From: Clostridiaceae bacterium | Lineage (GTDB): Bacteria > Bacillota > Clostridia > Saccharofermentanales > DTU023 | NCBI GenBank assembly: GCA_012511735.1 | Contig: JAAZFK010000059.1 | Location: forward strand, 1 to 7,535 | Reading direction: 5' to 3' | DNA: 7,535 nt | Shown here: in pieces, positions 1 to 5,806 of the stretch | Numbering within the stretch: the first letter of the stretch is position 1 | Layout: each line of letters opens with the position of its first letter | Notes under the pieces: model-generated | What the model was told of the DNA's origin: nothing | The model's input: the letters and a program-made list of their open reading frames with translations, nothing else | Database searches by the model: none | Made by a program: the position numbers and the translations under genes

Positions 1-1606
1 CAATGACTTCCATGCGGTCATAGAGGGCGTGGGGAATGGTATCCACGGTGTTGGCCGTGGTGACGAAGAGCACCTTCGACAAGTCGTAAGGGATCTCGAT
101 GTAGTGGTCACGGAAAGAATGGTTCTGTTCCGGATCCAAGACCTCAAGGAGCGCCGAAGAGGGGTCGCCCCGGAAGTCACTTCCCAGCTTGTCAATCTCA
201 TCCAGCAAGAGCAGAGGATTGTCGGTGTCCACCTGTCGGATTGCCTGGATGATGCGGCCGGGCATGGATCCCACATAGGTGCGGCGATGGCCTCGAATCT
301 CGGCTTCATCCCTGATGCCGCCAAGTGACAAGCGGATGTATTTCCGCCCCAACGATTCGGCAATGGCCTTGGCGATTGAAGTCTTGCCCGTGCCGGGCGG
401 ACCCACGAAACAGAGGATGGGGCCTTTGAGGGTGGAATCGCCATTTTTTTCGACCAAGAGCTTTCGCACGGCCAGATACTCCATGACCCGCTGCTTCAAT
501 TTGTCAAGACCATAGTGGTCGCGGTCCAGGATCTTCCTGGCCCGGCCCAAGTCGTGGCGTTCCTTGTCCAGTCTTCCGAAGGGGAGTTCAAGCAAAGTCT
601 CGACCCAGGTTCGCTGGGTAGCGTACTCAGGGAAATGAGAGGGCAGGCGTTCCAGCCTGTCGATTTCTTTTGCCACTTTGGGTTTGTAATCTTCAGGAAT
701 GGACGATTTTTCCAGTTGCTCCCGCAAGCTGTCGACCTCGTCTTCCGAGTCGAATTCTTCGCCCAGTTCTTCCTGTATCACCCGCATCTGTTCACGGAGG
801 AAGTAGTCTTTCTGGTTTTTTTCCAGCTGGGTCTGCACCTGTGAGGCGATCTTCTGCTCCAGTTCAGCCAGCTGGATCTCCCGGTGCAGGAAGCGCAGGA
901 TCAGCTTGATCCGCTCATGGACCGGGGTGGTCTCCAGGATCTTCTGCTGTTCGTCGAAACGGATGGATAACTGGCCCGCGATGATGTCTGCCGCATGACC
1001 CGGTTCCGCTTCATGGCGAACCAAGGCAACTGACTCCGGCGCGACCCGGTCCGTGATGGCGGCGTAACGCTGGAACATATCGATCATGAGCCGGGCGGAC
1101 GCGTCCAGCTGGGGTGTCCGTTCCGGCGTGTTGACCAGGAGCGAGTGATAGCGCACCTCATAATGAGGCGTTTCAGAGACGTAATCGTCGATCTCCACCC
1201 TCTCGAGTCCGTAGACCAGAACCTTCATGGTGTCATCCGGCAGCTCCAGGACCTGACGGATAAAAGCGCGGGTACCGATGCGATAGATTTGCTCCTGATT
1301 GGGCCAGTATGGCTCCAGGCTGGTCTGACAGGACAGGATCAGTTCGTGCAGTCCAGTCATGGCCTGCCAAAGCTCCCGGATGGACTGCTCCCTGCCAACA
1401 TCAAAAGATAAAAGTACACCAGGATAGATGACCATGCCCCGCAAGGGGATCAAGGGCAGCACACCACTGGTCCGGACCGCATGGCGGGTCAGCCGCCGGT
1501 TGGGCCTGTTCCTCCGGTTATTCCCGTTGGTTTCGGCTTCCTGCGGACTTTCCTGTGCGTCAGTCAGCTCTTTGTTGTCGCGATCGTCGTCGTGACTGTT
1601 TTGCAT
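1..1606 (-). CDS. lon: ATP-dependent Lon protease, 5' part (runs off window)
   Basis: Lon is a cytosolic hexameric AAA+ serine protease that unfolds and degrades damaged and regulatory proteins. The frame reads unbroken for 535 codons from the ATG at 1606 to the left edge; a TAA at 1621-1619 closes the frame upstream. AGAGG sits 8 nt before the ATG. After a polar Asn/Arg/Asp/Glu-rich extension of about 40 residues comes the N-terminal substrate domain (LPLIPLRGMVIYPG from about residue 50), then the charged helical region (KNQKDYFLREQM), then the AAA+ module: Walker A GPPGTGKT at residues 402-409, Walker B LLLLDEID with the acidic pair at 469-470, and sensor 1 TTAN ending at 519. The E. coli Walker A lies near residue 356, so the offset matches the extra N-terminus. 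The end of the ATPase domain and the Ser-Lys protease domain lie outside the window. The gene is distinctly GC-rich compared with its neighbours. Confidence 0.97.
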   Translation of the reverse strand, partial: MQNSHDDDRDNKELTDAQESPQEAETNGNNRRNRPNRRLTRHAVRTSGVLPLIPLRGMVIYPGVLLSFDVGREQSIRELWQAMTGLHELILSCQTSLEPYWPNQEQIYRIGTRAFIRQVLELPDDTMKVLVYGLERVEIDDYVSETPHYEVRYHSLLVNTPERTPQLDASARLMIDMFQRYAAITDRVAPESVALVRHEAEPGHAADIIAGQLSIRFDEQQKILETTPVHERIKLILRFLHREIQLAELEQKIASQVQTQLEKNQKDYFLREQMRVIQEELGEEFDSEDEVDSLREQLEKSSIPEDYKPKVAKEIDRLERLPSHFPEYATQRTWVETLLELPFGRLDKERHDLGRARKILDRDHYGLDKLKQRVMEYLAVRKLLVEKNGDSTLKGPILCFVGPPGTGKTSIAKAIAESLGRKYIRLSLGGIRDEAEIRGHRRTYVGSMPGRIIQAIRQVDTDNPLLLLDEIDKLGSDFRGDPSSALLEVLDPEQNHSFRDHYIEIPYDLSKVLFVTTANTVDTIPHALYDRMEVI

Positions 1607-1650
1607 GTATTTTTCCTCTTACTTTAATTATTCGTTGTTATACACGGATC

Positions 1651-1670
1651 TAACACGCGTACGCGTATTA
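1651..1670. repeat. 20-bp near-perfect palindrome in the lon leader
   Basis: The sequence TAACACGCGTACGCGTATTA is self-complementary except for one position pair. Its core is the 12-bp palindrome ACGCGTACGCGT, which is also a tandem of two ACGCGT units. It lies 45 nt upstream of the lon start and just downstream of the candidate lon promoter, a position suited to a dimeric repressor that blocks transcription, or to an RNA stem-loop in the leader. The binding protein is unknown; the site does not match the CIRCE or CtsR consensus as I know them. Confidence 0.6.
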
Positions 1671-1689
1671 CCCCGCGGCGTTTTATCTT

Positions 1690-1718
1690 AATATACAAAT
1701 GTGTAATCAATATGAAAA
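1690..1718 (-). promoter_or_regulatory. Candidate sigma-A promoter for lon
   Basis: Reading leftward, TTTTCA (1718-1713) and TATATT (1695-1690) are separated by 17 nt. They match the consensus boxes at 4 of 6 and 5 of 6 positions. Transcription would begin near 1683, giving a leader of about 77 nt that contains the 1651-1670 palindrome. Other weaker boxes exist in this AT-rich stretch, so the assignment is an inference from spacing and match only. No CIRCE element (HrcA site) was seen. Confidence 0.4.
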
Positions 1719-1789
1719 GGGGACTCATTTGTCATCGCGGGATGTCCGGTAACACGATTCTATACGGCCTGCCAAGATCTGTCCATGCG

Positions 1790-1818
1790 TTGACATACGC
1801 CAGCTTCCTTTGTAAACT
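1790..1818 (+). promoter_or_regulatory. Promoter of tRNA-Ser
   Basis: A perfect TTGACA at 1790-1795 and TAAACT at 1813-1818 are separated by exactly 17 nt. The predicted start is near 1825, about 15 nt upstream of the mature tRNA 5' end, leaving a short leader for RNase P to remove. It lies back to back with the lon promoter. Confidence 0.8.
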
Positions 1819-1839
1819 GACAAGGCTTGTCAAAGATAC

Positions 1840-1930
1840 GGAGAGATGGTCGAGTTGGCTGAAGGCACCGGTCTTGAAAACCGGCGAGGATGCAAGTCCT
1901 CCGCGGGTTCGAATCCCGCTCTCTCCGCCA
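1840..1930 (+). tRNA. tRNA-Ser(UGA)
   Basis: This is a complete class II tRNA. The acceptor arm GGAGAGA (1840-1846) pairs with TCTCTCC (1920-1926), followed by discriminator G and an encoded CCA (1928-1930). The anticodon stem is CCGGT/ACCGG (1868-1872 and 1880-1884) around the loop CTTGAAA, with anticodon TGA at 1875-1877, which reads UCN serine codons. The long variable arm GAGGA-TGCAAG-TCCTC and the T loop TTCGAAT are intact. Promoter and terminator flank it closely, so it is a single-gene transcription unit. Its 3' end is the kind of sequence that tyrosine integrases use as an attachment site, and an AT-richer cassette begins right after it. Confidence 0.98.
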
Positions 1931-1933
1931 TTT

Positions 1934-1970
1934 AAGGATTACAAGAGAGTAGGTCTTGTTGTCCTTTTTT
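1934..1970 (+). terminator. Intrinsic terminator of tRNA-Ser
   Basis: The 13-nt arms at 1934-1946 and 1954-1966 (AAGGATTACAAGA and TCTTGTTGTCCTT) pair except for one T-T mismatch and one G-T wobble. The loop is 7 nt, and a run of T follows up to 1970. It begins three nucleotides after the encoded CCA, so it ends the tRNA transcript. Confidence 0.85.
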
Positions 1971-2004
1971 ATCTTGAATGACCTGCACCTCTAATATAGC
2001 TATC

Positions 2005-2021
2005 AGTGCAAATTTTGCACT
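2005..2021. promoter_or_regulatory. Distal operator-like palindrome upstream of mntA
   Basis: This is a perfect inverted repeat, AGTGCAAA-T-TTTGCACT, with 8-nt arms and a 1-nt centre. It is nearly identical to the 2037-2053 site. Its centre (2013) lies 32 bp from the centre of the other site (2045), about three helical turns, so dimers bound at both would lie on the same face of the DNA. The best explanation is autoregulation by the HTH domain of the first gene; this is inferred. Confidence 0.7.
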
Positions 2022-2036
2022 TTTCTACTTTCACCA

Positions 2037-2053
2037 AGTGCAGAATTTGCACT
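2037..2053. promoter_or_regulatory. Proximal operator-like palindrome upstream of mntA
   Basis: AGTGCAGA-A-TTTGCACT is the second copy of the 17-bp palindrome, with one mismatch between arms. The flanking A and T extend the pairing by one base on each side. It lies 57 nt before the mntA start, where it would overlap or border a promoter. A possible weak promoter is TTGCGC (2060-2065), 17 nt, then TATGCT (2083-2088), but that start would leave almost no leader, so the promoter is not settled. A TGCACC half-site at 1984-1989 lies one more 32-bp step upstream. Confidence 0.7.
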
Positions 2054-2109
2054 TTCTCCTTGCGCCCCTGATGCAAAACGACTATGCTGGTACATGGTGA
2101 GGAATGCTT

Positions 2110-2601
2110 ATGAACAGCAAATTGAAACAAACACGACAGGCCAACAAGCTAACTCAGCAAGAAGCAGCAGATTTGCTACAAGTTTCAGTTCGCTCCTACA
2201 AAGAATATGAAAACGATCCCAGAAAAGCAGATACGCTCAAGTATCGATTCATGCTAGAGCAACTTGAAAAACTTGGCTTTGTTGATGAAGAACACGGTGT
2301 ACTGGAGCTTGAAGACATTATCAGAATATCCAGCGAAATATTTGAGAAATATCCGATTGATTATTGCTACCTCTTTGGTTCATATTCCCGAGGAGATGCC
2401 AAGGGAAACAGTGACATCGATTTGTTTATTTCTACAGAGTTAACAGGGTTAAAATACTTTGGCCTGATCGAGGAATTACGTGAAAATCTTCGAAAGCGGA
2501 TCGACCTGGTTGCTCTGCAGCAATTGGGTGACAACATGGAGCTCGTAAATGAAGTCCTTAGTGAAGGCATAAAAATATATGGAAAATCGCAAATTGGCTA
2601 G
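2110..2601 (+). CDS. mntA: HTH-MNT antitoxin: XRE-type helix-turn-helix fused to minimal nucleotidyltransferase
   Basis: MntA-type antitoxins are nucleotidyltransferases that neutralise their HEPN toxin by adding AMP units to a tyrosine near its active site. Two ATGs (2104 and 2110) are in frame. The Shine-Dalgarno GGTGAGGA ends at 2103, leaving 6 nt before 2110 and none before 2104, so 2110 is preferred (163 aa). Residues about 3-50 form a Cro/CI-like HTH (QEAADLLQVSVRSYKEYEN). The MNT domain carries GS-x10-DxD (G90, S91, D102, D104) and a third acidic residue in KRIDLV (D132), so all catalytic positions are present. The stop lies inside the next gene, a 23-nt overlap that implies translational coupling. 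A fused DNA-binding domain together with two upstream palindromes argues for autorepression. The family call is firm; the AMPylating activity is taken from characterised homologues. Confidence 0.9.
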   Translation: MNSKLKQTRQANKLTQQEAADLLQVSVRSYKEYENDPRKADTLKYRFMLEQLEKLGFVDEEHGVLELEDIIRISSEIFEKYPIDYCYLFGSYSRGDAKGNSDIDLFISTELTGLKYFGLIEELRENLRKRIDLVALQQLGDNMELVNEVLSEGIKIYGKSQIG

Positions 2602-2917
2602 TTACTATATCAGCAAAATACTCGAAGATATCGACTTCATAATGGCACAGATGAGCCTTGTCGAAGAACAAAATTTTGGAGAAAACCCGCTGCTTCTGGA
2701 TTCAATGATGTTCCGTTTAATTCAAATATCAGAAAATGCGAAAAATATTAACAATGATTTCAAGAGCCAACACGAGAGCATTCCCTGGTTTGAGATGTAT
2801 GGTCTCAGGAATAGGATCGTTCATGATTACGGCAATGTCGACCTTTCCATCATCTATGACACTTTGGTTAAAGATATACCTGAATTGAAGGAGGCTCTGG
2901 GCAGGCTAATGCTTTAA
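2579..2917 (+). CDS. hepT: HepT-like HEPN-domain RNase toxin (DUF86)
   Basis: HepT toxins are all-helical HEPN RNases; characterised members cut RNA, including the 3' end of tRNA, and are blocked when MntA AMPylates them. This 112-aa protein has the usual length. It carries the signature R-x4-H-x-Y as RNRIVHDY: R77 and H82 form the RNase site and Y84 is the expected AMP acceptor. Helices with the pattern DSMMFRLIQISENAKNI lie before it, as usual in the family. The start at 2579 overlaps the end of mntA by 23 nt; GAAGG lies 11 nt upstream, a weak site that fits coupling to antitoxin translation. Nothing in the reading frame suggests inactivation. The tRNA-cleaving activity is inferred from the family, not visible in the sequence. 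Confidence 0.9.
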   Translation: MENRKLASYYISKILEDIDFIMAQMSLVEEQNFGENPLLLDSMMFRLIQISENAKNINNDFKSQHESIPWFEMYGLRNRIVHDYGNVDLSIIYDTLVKDIPELKEALGRLML

Positions 2918-2991
2918 AATTGCCTGATTACCAATTCCGCGTTCAATAGTACTCATGTTCCTATGTTTCAATAAGAATGCTGAGAACCATA

Positions 2992-3005
2992 CGCTCTCTA
3001 CGTCA
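2992..3005 (+). repeat. Degenerate copy of the tRNA-Ser 3' end (possible att remnant)
   Basis: CGCTCTCTACGTCA matches the tRNA 3' terminus CGCTCTCTCCGCCA (1917-1930) at 12 of 14 positions in the same orientation. The two copies bracket the mntA-hepT operon. No integrase gene lies between them. The match is short and was noticed after looking for it, so it is suggestive only. It runs into a small perfect hairpin, GTCAGA-A-TCTGAC, at 3002-3014 that has no T-run. Confidence 0.3.
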
Positions 3006-3041
3006 GAATCTGACTTAACTCCTCTTCAGCACCGCGTCGGG

Positions 3042-4571
3042 TTAGTATAGCCCCGGATCCTCCACTACAAGACCCTCGGCTGTCAACCCGAGCACATGGT
3101 CACAAACCTCTTTGAGAAAGACCCGGTCGTGGGAAATGCTGACGATTGCACCAGGGAAATCCGCAAGACCCCTTCTGAATGCCGGATTGCTCAAGGGAGA
3201 TAAGAAACGGGTCGCTTCATCCAGGAGCAGAACATTAGGCTTTGTCAGACGCATTTTCGCATAGGCCAATTTTACCTTCTGGCCGCCAGAAAAAGTTGAG
3301 GTCTGCCGAAGCATCTCTTCTCTTGAAAAATTAAGGTTCCCCAAAAGGTTCGATGCCGCCTGCCGGAGTTCCTGAGAGCCTATAGGGTCCAGAAAATCTA
3401 CGGCGCTTATCTGTCCATCCATAAAAACATTCCAATCCTGAGGAAAGTAAAAAACAGTCAGATCTTTTCTCTCCGACAGCTGGTCGCGGATAAGGGTTAG
3501 GAGAGTGCTTTTACCGCAGCCGTTAGCTCCCGTGATGCCGATCCGTTCGGTTCCTCCGACTTGGAGCCGGATATTCTTCGACAGGAGGAGATCCCCCGCC
3601 CGGAGCTCCTTGAGCTCCAGCCTCAGCACTTCCTTGTCTTTAGGCAATCCCGGCATATCCGCAAGAAAGAAGTCCACGTCATCTTCCCTGTCCGTCCGCC
3701 GGATACGGTTTTCGTACTCTCGTTCCATCCTCCGACCTGTTGATTTCACCGCATGCATCTTCTTCTTCAGGAGCCTGCCTCCGGATGGGTCTTTCCGGCT
3801 TATATTCATCTGATCCCGGTGGACCTTGTCCTGGATTTCCAGATGTCTCCTCTGTTTGTCCCGGTACTCCGCCTCCGCCTTGGCTGCCAGCTGATTTTGT
3901 TTTTCATAATTGTGAAGATACTGTTCTCGATATTGGCGAAATCCCAACCCGCTGAGGGTTGCCCGGGCCTCTGTCCGCCGCCAGATCTGTTCAATATGCA
4001 GGATGCTGGTTGCTGTTCGCTCAAGAAGAGTCTCATCGTGAGAAACAAAAAGCACAGGTTTCGACAATTCCCGGATCAGTGATTCCACATAACCAATACC
4101 TTCCAGATCCAGATCATTAGCCGGCTCATCCAGGACATAAATATCCGGCTGATCAAGGATCAGGCGAAGAAGGCGAAGTTTCATCCGTTCGCCTCCGGAC
4201 AGGCTGCCTAGTTGCCTGGAGGTGTAAAACAAATCCGCACCCAGACCCATGAGACCAGCTTGCCGGAATAGCTCAGCGTCAGACAAGTAGGGCAATATAT
4301 ATTCCGAGACGGCAACCCCAAATAGCTCTTCAGGGCATTCCTGCTCCAGGTAGCCAAGGCTCCAGGGTTGATGGGTGACCGTCCCGGACCATTGCAGATA
4401 AGAGGCAGCAAGGTCCGGCCGGCAGATGACCCTGAGCAGAGCACTTTTACCGTTCCCTTCGCCTCCGATTATTGCCAGCTTGTCACCTTTTTGTAGACTA
4501 AAATTGAGATTTGAGATAAGGGGGTAACCGTCATGTGCCCGGCTGACGGTCAAGTCTTTGATTTGCAACAT
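3042..4571 (-). CDS. ABC-F family ATPase, ribosome-protection type
   Basis: ABC-F proteins are soluble twin-ATPase proteins without membrane segments that bind the ribosomal E site; one branch displaces macrolide, lincosamide, streptogramin or pleuromutilin antibiotics. The 509-aa length suits the Vga/Lsa branch. Half 1: Walker A GGEGNGKS (36-43), signature LSGGE (124-128), Walker B YVLDEP with D148 and E149, switch H178. A charged linker (about 190-320, including KDPSGGRLLKKKM) is the interdomain arm that reaches toward the peptidyl transferase centre. Half 2: Walker A GANGCGKS (348-355), signature FSGGQ (427-431), Walker B LLLDEA (448-453), then TRFLSPLSNP, which resembles TRNFSPLSNP of Vga/Lsa-type proteins rather than the TNHLD of housekeeping ABC-Fs; switch H481. 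AGGAG lies 5 nt before the ATG. A role in antibiotic resistance is likely by family but unproven; a general translation factor is the alternative. Confidence 0.93.
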   Translation of the reverse strand: MLQIKDLTVSRAHDGYPLISNLNFSLQKGDKLAIIGGEGNGKSALLRVICRPDLAASYLQWSGTVTHQPWSLGYLEQECPEELFGVAVSEYILPYLSDAELFRQAGLMGLGADLFYTSRQLGSLSGGERMKLRLLRLILDQPDIYVLDEPANDLDLEGIGYVESLIRELSKPVLFVSHDETLLERTATSILHIEQIWRRTEARATLSGLGFRQYREQYLHNYEKQNQLAAKAEAEYRDKQRRHLEIQDKVHRDQMNISRKDPSGGRLLKKKMHAVKSTGRRMEREYENRIRRTDREDDVDFFLADMPGLPKDKEVLRLELKELRAGDLLLSKNIRLQVGGTERIGITGANGCGKSTLLTLIRDQLSERKDLTVFYFPQDWNVFMDGQISAVDFLDPIGSQELRQAASNLLGNLNFSREEMLRQTSTFSGGQKVKLAYAKMRLTKPNVLLLDEATRFLSPLSNPAFRRGLADFPGAIVSISHDRVFLKEVCDHVLGLTAEGLVVEDPGLY

Positions 4572-4709
4572 AAGAACTCCTGAATCAATGCCCCTGTCAA
4601 ATAGGGCGGGGCGGTTCGATGAATCACGATATTCTTAGTTGATCACGGGTACACCTCAGACTTGATTTGATATTGTTCTCATGCTAGCAAGAAACAGCTT
4701 CATCCGCAA
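4572..4709 (-). promoter_or_regulatory. Leader and candidate promoter of the ABC-F gene
   Basis: Reading leftward, TTGCGG (4709-4704), 17 nt, then TAGCAT (4686-4681) is a possible promoter, giving a leader of about 100 nt. In it, GAGGTG stands 5-6 nt before GTG-ATC-AAC-TAA (4646-4635), a three-residue ORF with a good Shine-Dalgarno. Farther along, GCCCC/GGGGC (4612-4608 and 4594-4590) can pair around a 13-nt loop without a T-run. Short upstream ORFs control several ABC-F resistance genes through ribosome stalling, so this leader may do the same; I see no intrinsic terminator in it, which weakens an attenuation model. Confidence 0.35.
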
Positions 4710-4781
4710 ATAGAATATGAATAGATCTGGGAATTATTTCCAAGCATGCTGCAATGGTGAAGCGCTAAGACGCTTGACCTT

Positions 4782-4874
4782 GGAGAAGTACCCAAGAGAT
4801 CGAAGAGGACGGTGTTCTAAACCGTTGGTGGTGGCAACTCCAGCGAGGGTTCAAAGAGCCAGAGACCTTCTTCA
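4782..4874 (+). pseudogene. Decayed tRNA-Ser relic (anticodon position reads TCT)
   Basis: The first half follows a bacterial tRNA-Ser(GCU) closely: acceptor GGAGAAG (4782-4788), TA, CCCAAG, then the anticodon stem ACGGT/ACCGT around GTTCTAA. The loop normally reads TTGCTAA with anticodon GCT; here it would be TCT, an arginine anticodon on a serine body. A long variable arm (TGGTG-GCAA-CTCCA, one mismatch) is still present. The D loop has lost its GG, one D-stem pair is broken, and the T arm after GAGGGTTCAAA is scrambled and about five bases too long. CTTCTTC (4867-4873) can still pair with the acceptor through one wobble, but no CCA follows. I read it as a pseudogene of tRNA-Ser(GCU); a functional divergent tRNA is unlikely given the T arm. 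Confidence 0.75.
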
Positions 4875-4934
4875 GACCCACACCCGACAGGTCCTACACT
4901 TTAAACTTCCAAGTTAACTTTTCTGACAAAAAAT

Positions 4935-5459
4935 TTAAGATTCCGTTAATATCACCAACACGAAAACTGTCTTATTATCTGGAATTTCGTCTGCTATTTT
5001 TGACCCAACAACTGCACGAAATAAATCGGCATCCGATGGCGCAATCCAAATCTGCAATAAGGGCCCCGAATTTTTAATTTCTGCCTGTAACGAATCACCA
5101 CTGATCAGTAAATCCATAAGTGGTGTCTGATAATAAAAATTACCTACTGAATCCGTGTAGGTTGTTGTTGATTTCGACTCGAGATAAGGGGACTCCCCAT
5201 AAAAAGCGATCACATCCGTAACAGTCGCATCGGTTGCATACGCTTCACTTATAGATACTTCATGTTCCCTTGCACCGATAAATTCTGCATCAGGAAATAT
5301 TGGAATATTTTTTCTTGAAGCTACGCCAGTGATACTCGGCTCATTACCCGACGGGCCCTCCTTGGACTCTTGTCCATTTGTATCTGATGCAGGGCTACTA
5401 CAACCAATTAAAGATAAGATTATTAACAACGATAAAAGTACGATGCTTATCCTTTTCAT
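4935..5459 (-). CDS. Small lipoprotein of unknown function
   Basis: The 174-aa product begins with a lipoprotein signal: KR, a hydrophobic stretch (ISIVLLSLLIILSLI) and the lipobox LIGC with the lipidated Cys at position 20. It would be anchored to the outer face of the cytoplasmic membrane. A polar, low-complexity Ser/Gly/Glu spacer (21-45) leads to a folded domain with NIPIFPDAEFIG near 51-62 and TDVIAFYGESPY near 81-92, a pattern I recall from other secreted bacterial proteins of unknown role. No catalytic motif is evident. AAGGAG lies 11 nt before the ATG, a longer gap than usual. It is separated by 424 nt from the next gene upstream, so it is probably a separate unit. Only the lipoprotein nature is secure. 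Confidence 0.85.
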   Translation of the reverse strand: MKRISIVLLSLLIILSLIGCSSPASDTNGQESKEGPSGNEPSITGVASRKNIPIFPDAEFIGAREHEVSISEAYATDATVTDVIAFYGESPYLESKSTTTYTDSVGNFYYQTPLMDLLISGDSLQAEIKNSGPLLQIWIAPSDADLFRAVVGSKIADEIPDNKTVFVLVILTES

Positions 5460-5510
5460 TTTTCGAGATACTCCTTTTCCCTTTTACTCAGATTGATGCT
5501 TGATAGCTAT

Positions 5511-5527
5511 ATACATTAATAATGTAT
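5511..5527. repeat. 17-bp perfect palindrome upstream of the lipoprotein gene
   Basis: ATACATTA-A-TAATGTAT has 8-nt arms and a single central base, the same geometry as the mntA operators but with an unrelated sequence. It lies 52 nt before the lipoprotein start, in the promoter zone for leftward transcription, so an operator for a dimeric regulator is plausible. The stretch is AT-rich, which makes chance palindromes more likely. Confidence 0.45.
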
Positions 5528-5806
5528 CATGCTTTCGGTAATTTAATAAGTGAAACTAATTTAGATTGTGCGGGAGAGATTGTGTTATCCATTGAAAAAG
5601 ACGATAAAACCAGTGATCCATCTGACAATATCCGGTAATTGATTTATGTATACGAATGAATATAAATCATGCCGCTATTCATATTCAAAAATAAAATGGT
5701 TAAGCCAAATTTGAACTGCCGTAATCTCGCAATCTCTAAAACGATCTTTTCTCTAGATAATGGACGCCAAGGACGTCCTCTAGCGAGCAGATCTTGGGTG
5801 TTTGAC
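5528..5806. other. Intergenic stretch without a convincing gene
   Basis: No gene with a ribosome binding site and recognisable product is visible between the lipoprotein gene and the cyclotransferase gene. Short open frames occur on both strands (for example 38 codons on the plus strand from 5522 and 70 codons on the minus strand from 5856), but neither resembles a family I know. A small hairpin GGACG/CGTCC can form at 5762-5778. The plus-strand terminator just beyond this stretch suggests that a transcript, perhaps a non-coding RNA, could cross it. Confidence 0.4.

Noticed and set aside
3002..3014. GTCAGA-A-TCTGAC hairpin between hepT and the ABC-F gene as a terminator
   Set aside because: The stem is short, the loop too small and no T-run follows on either strand.
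3505..4082. Plus-strand frames of 60-109 codons inside the ABC-F gene
   Set aside because: They are antisense shadows of a well-supported gene and show no domain or ribosome binding site.
4656..4703. 15-codon leader peptide candidate (MKLFLASMRTISNQV) on the minus strand before the ABC-F gene
   Set aside because: No Shine-Dalgarno, and it overlaps the candidate promoter boxes so it would probably not be transcribed.
4717..4917. 66-codon plus-strand frame
   Set aside because: It runs across the tRNA-Ser relic, so its apparent codons come from tRNA sequence.
5522..5638. Plus-strand 38-codon frame (starting MYHAFGNLISE) overlapping the palindrome upstream of the lipoprotein gene
   Set aside because: No Shine-Dalgarno before the ATG, no recognisable similarity, and a frame this short arises readily by chance.
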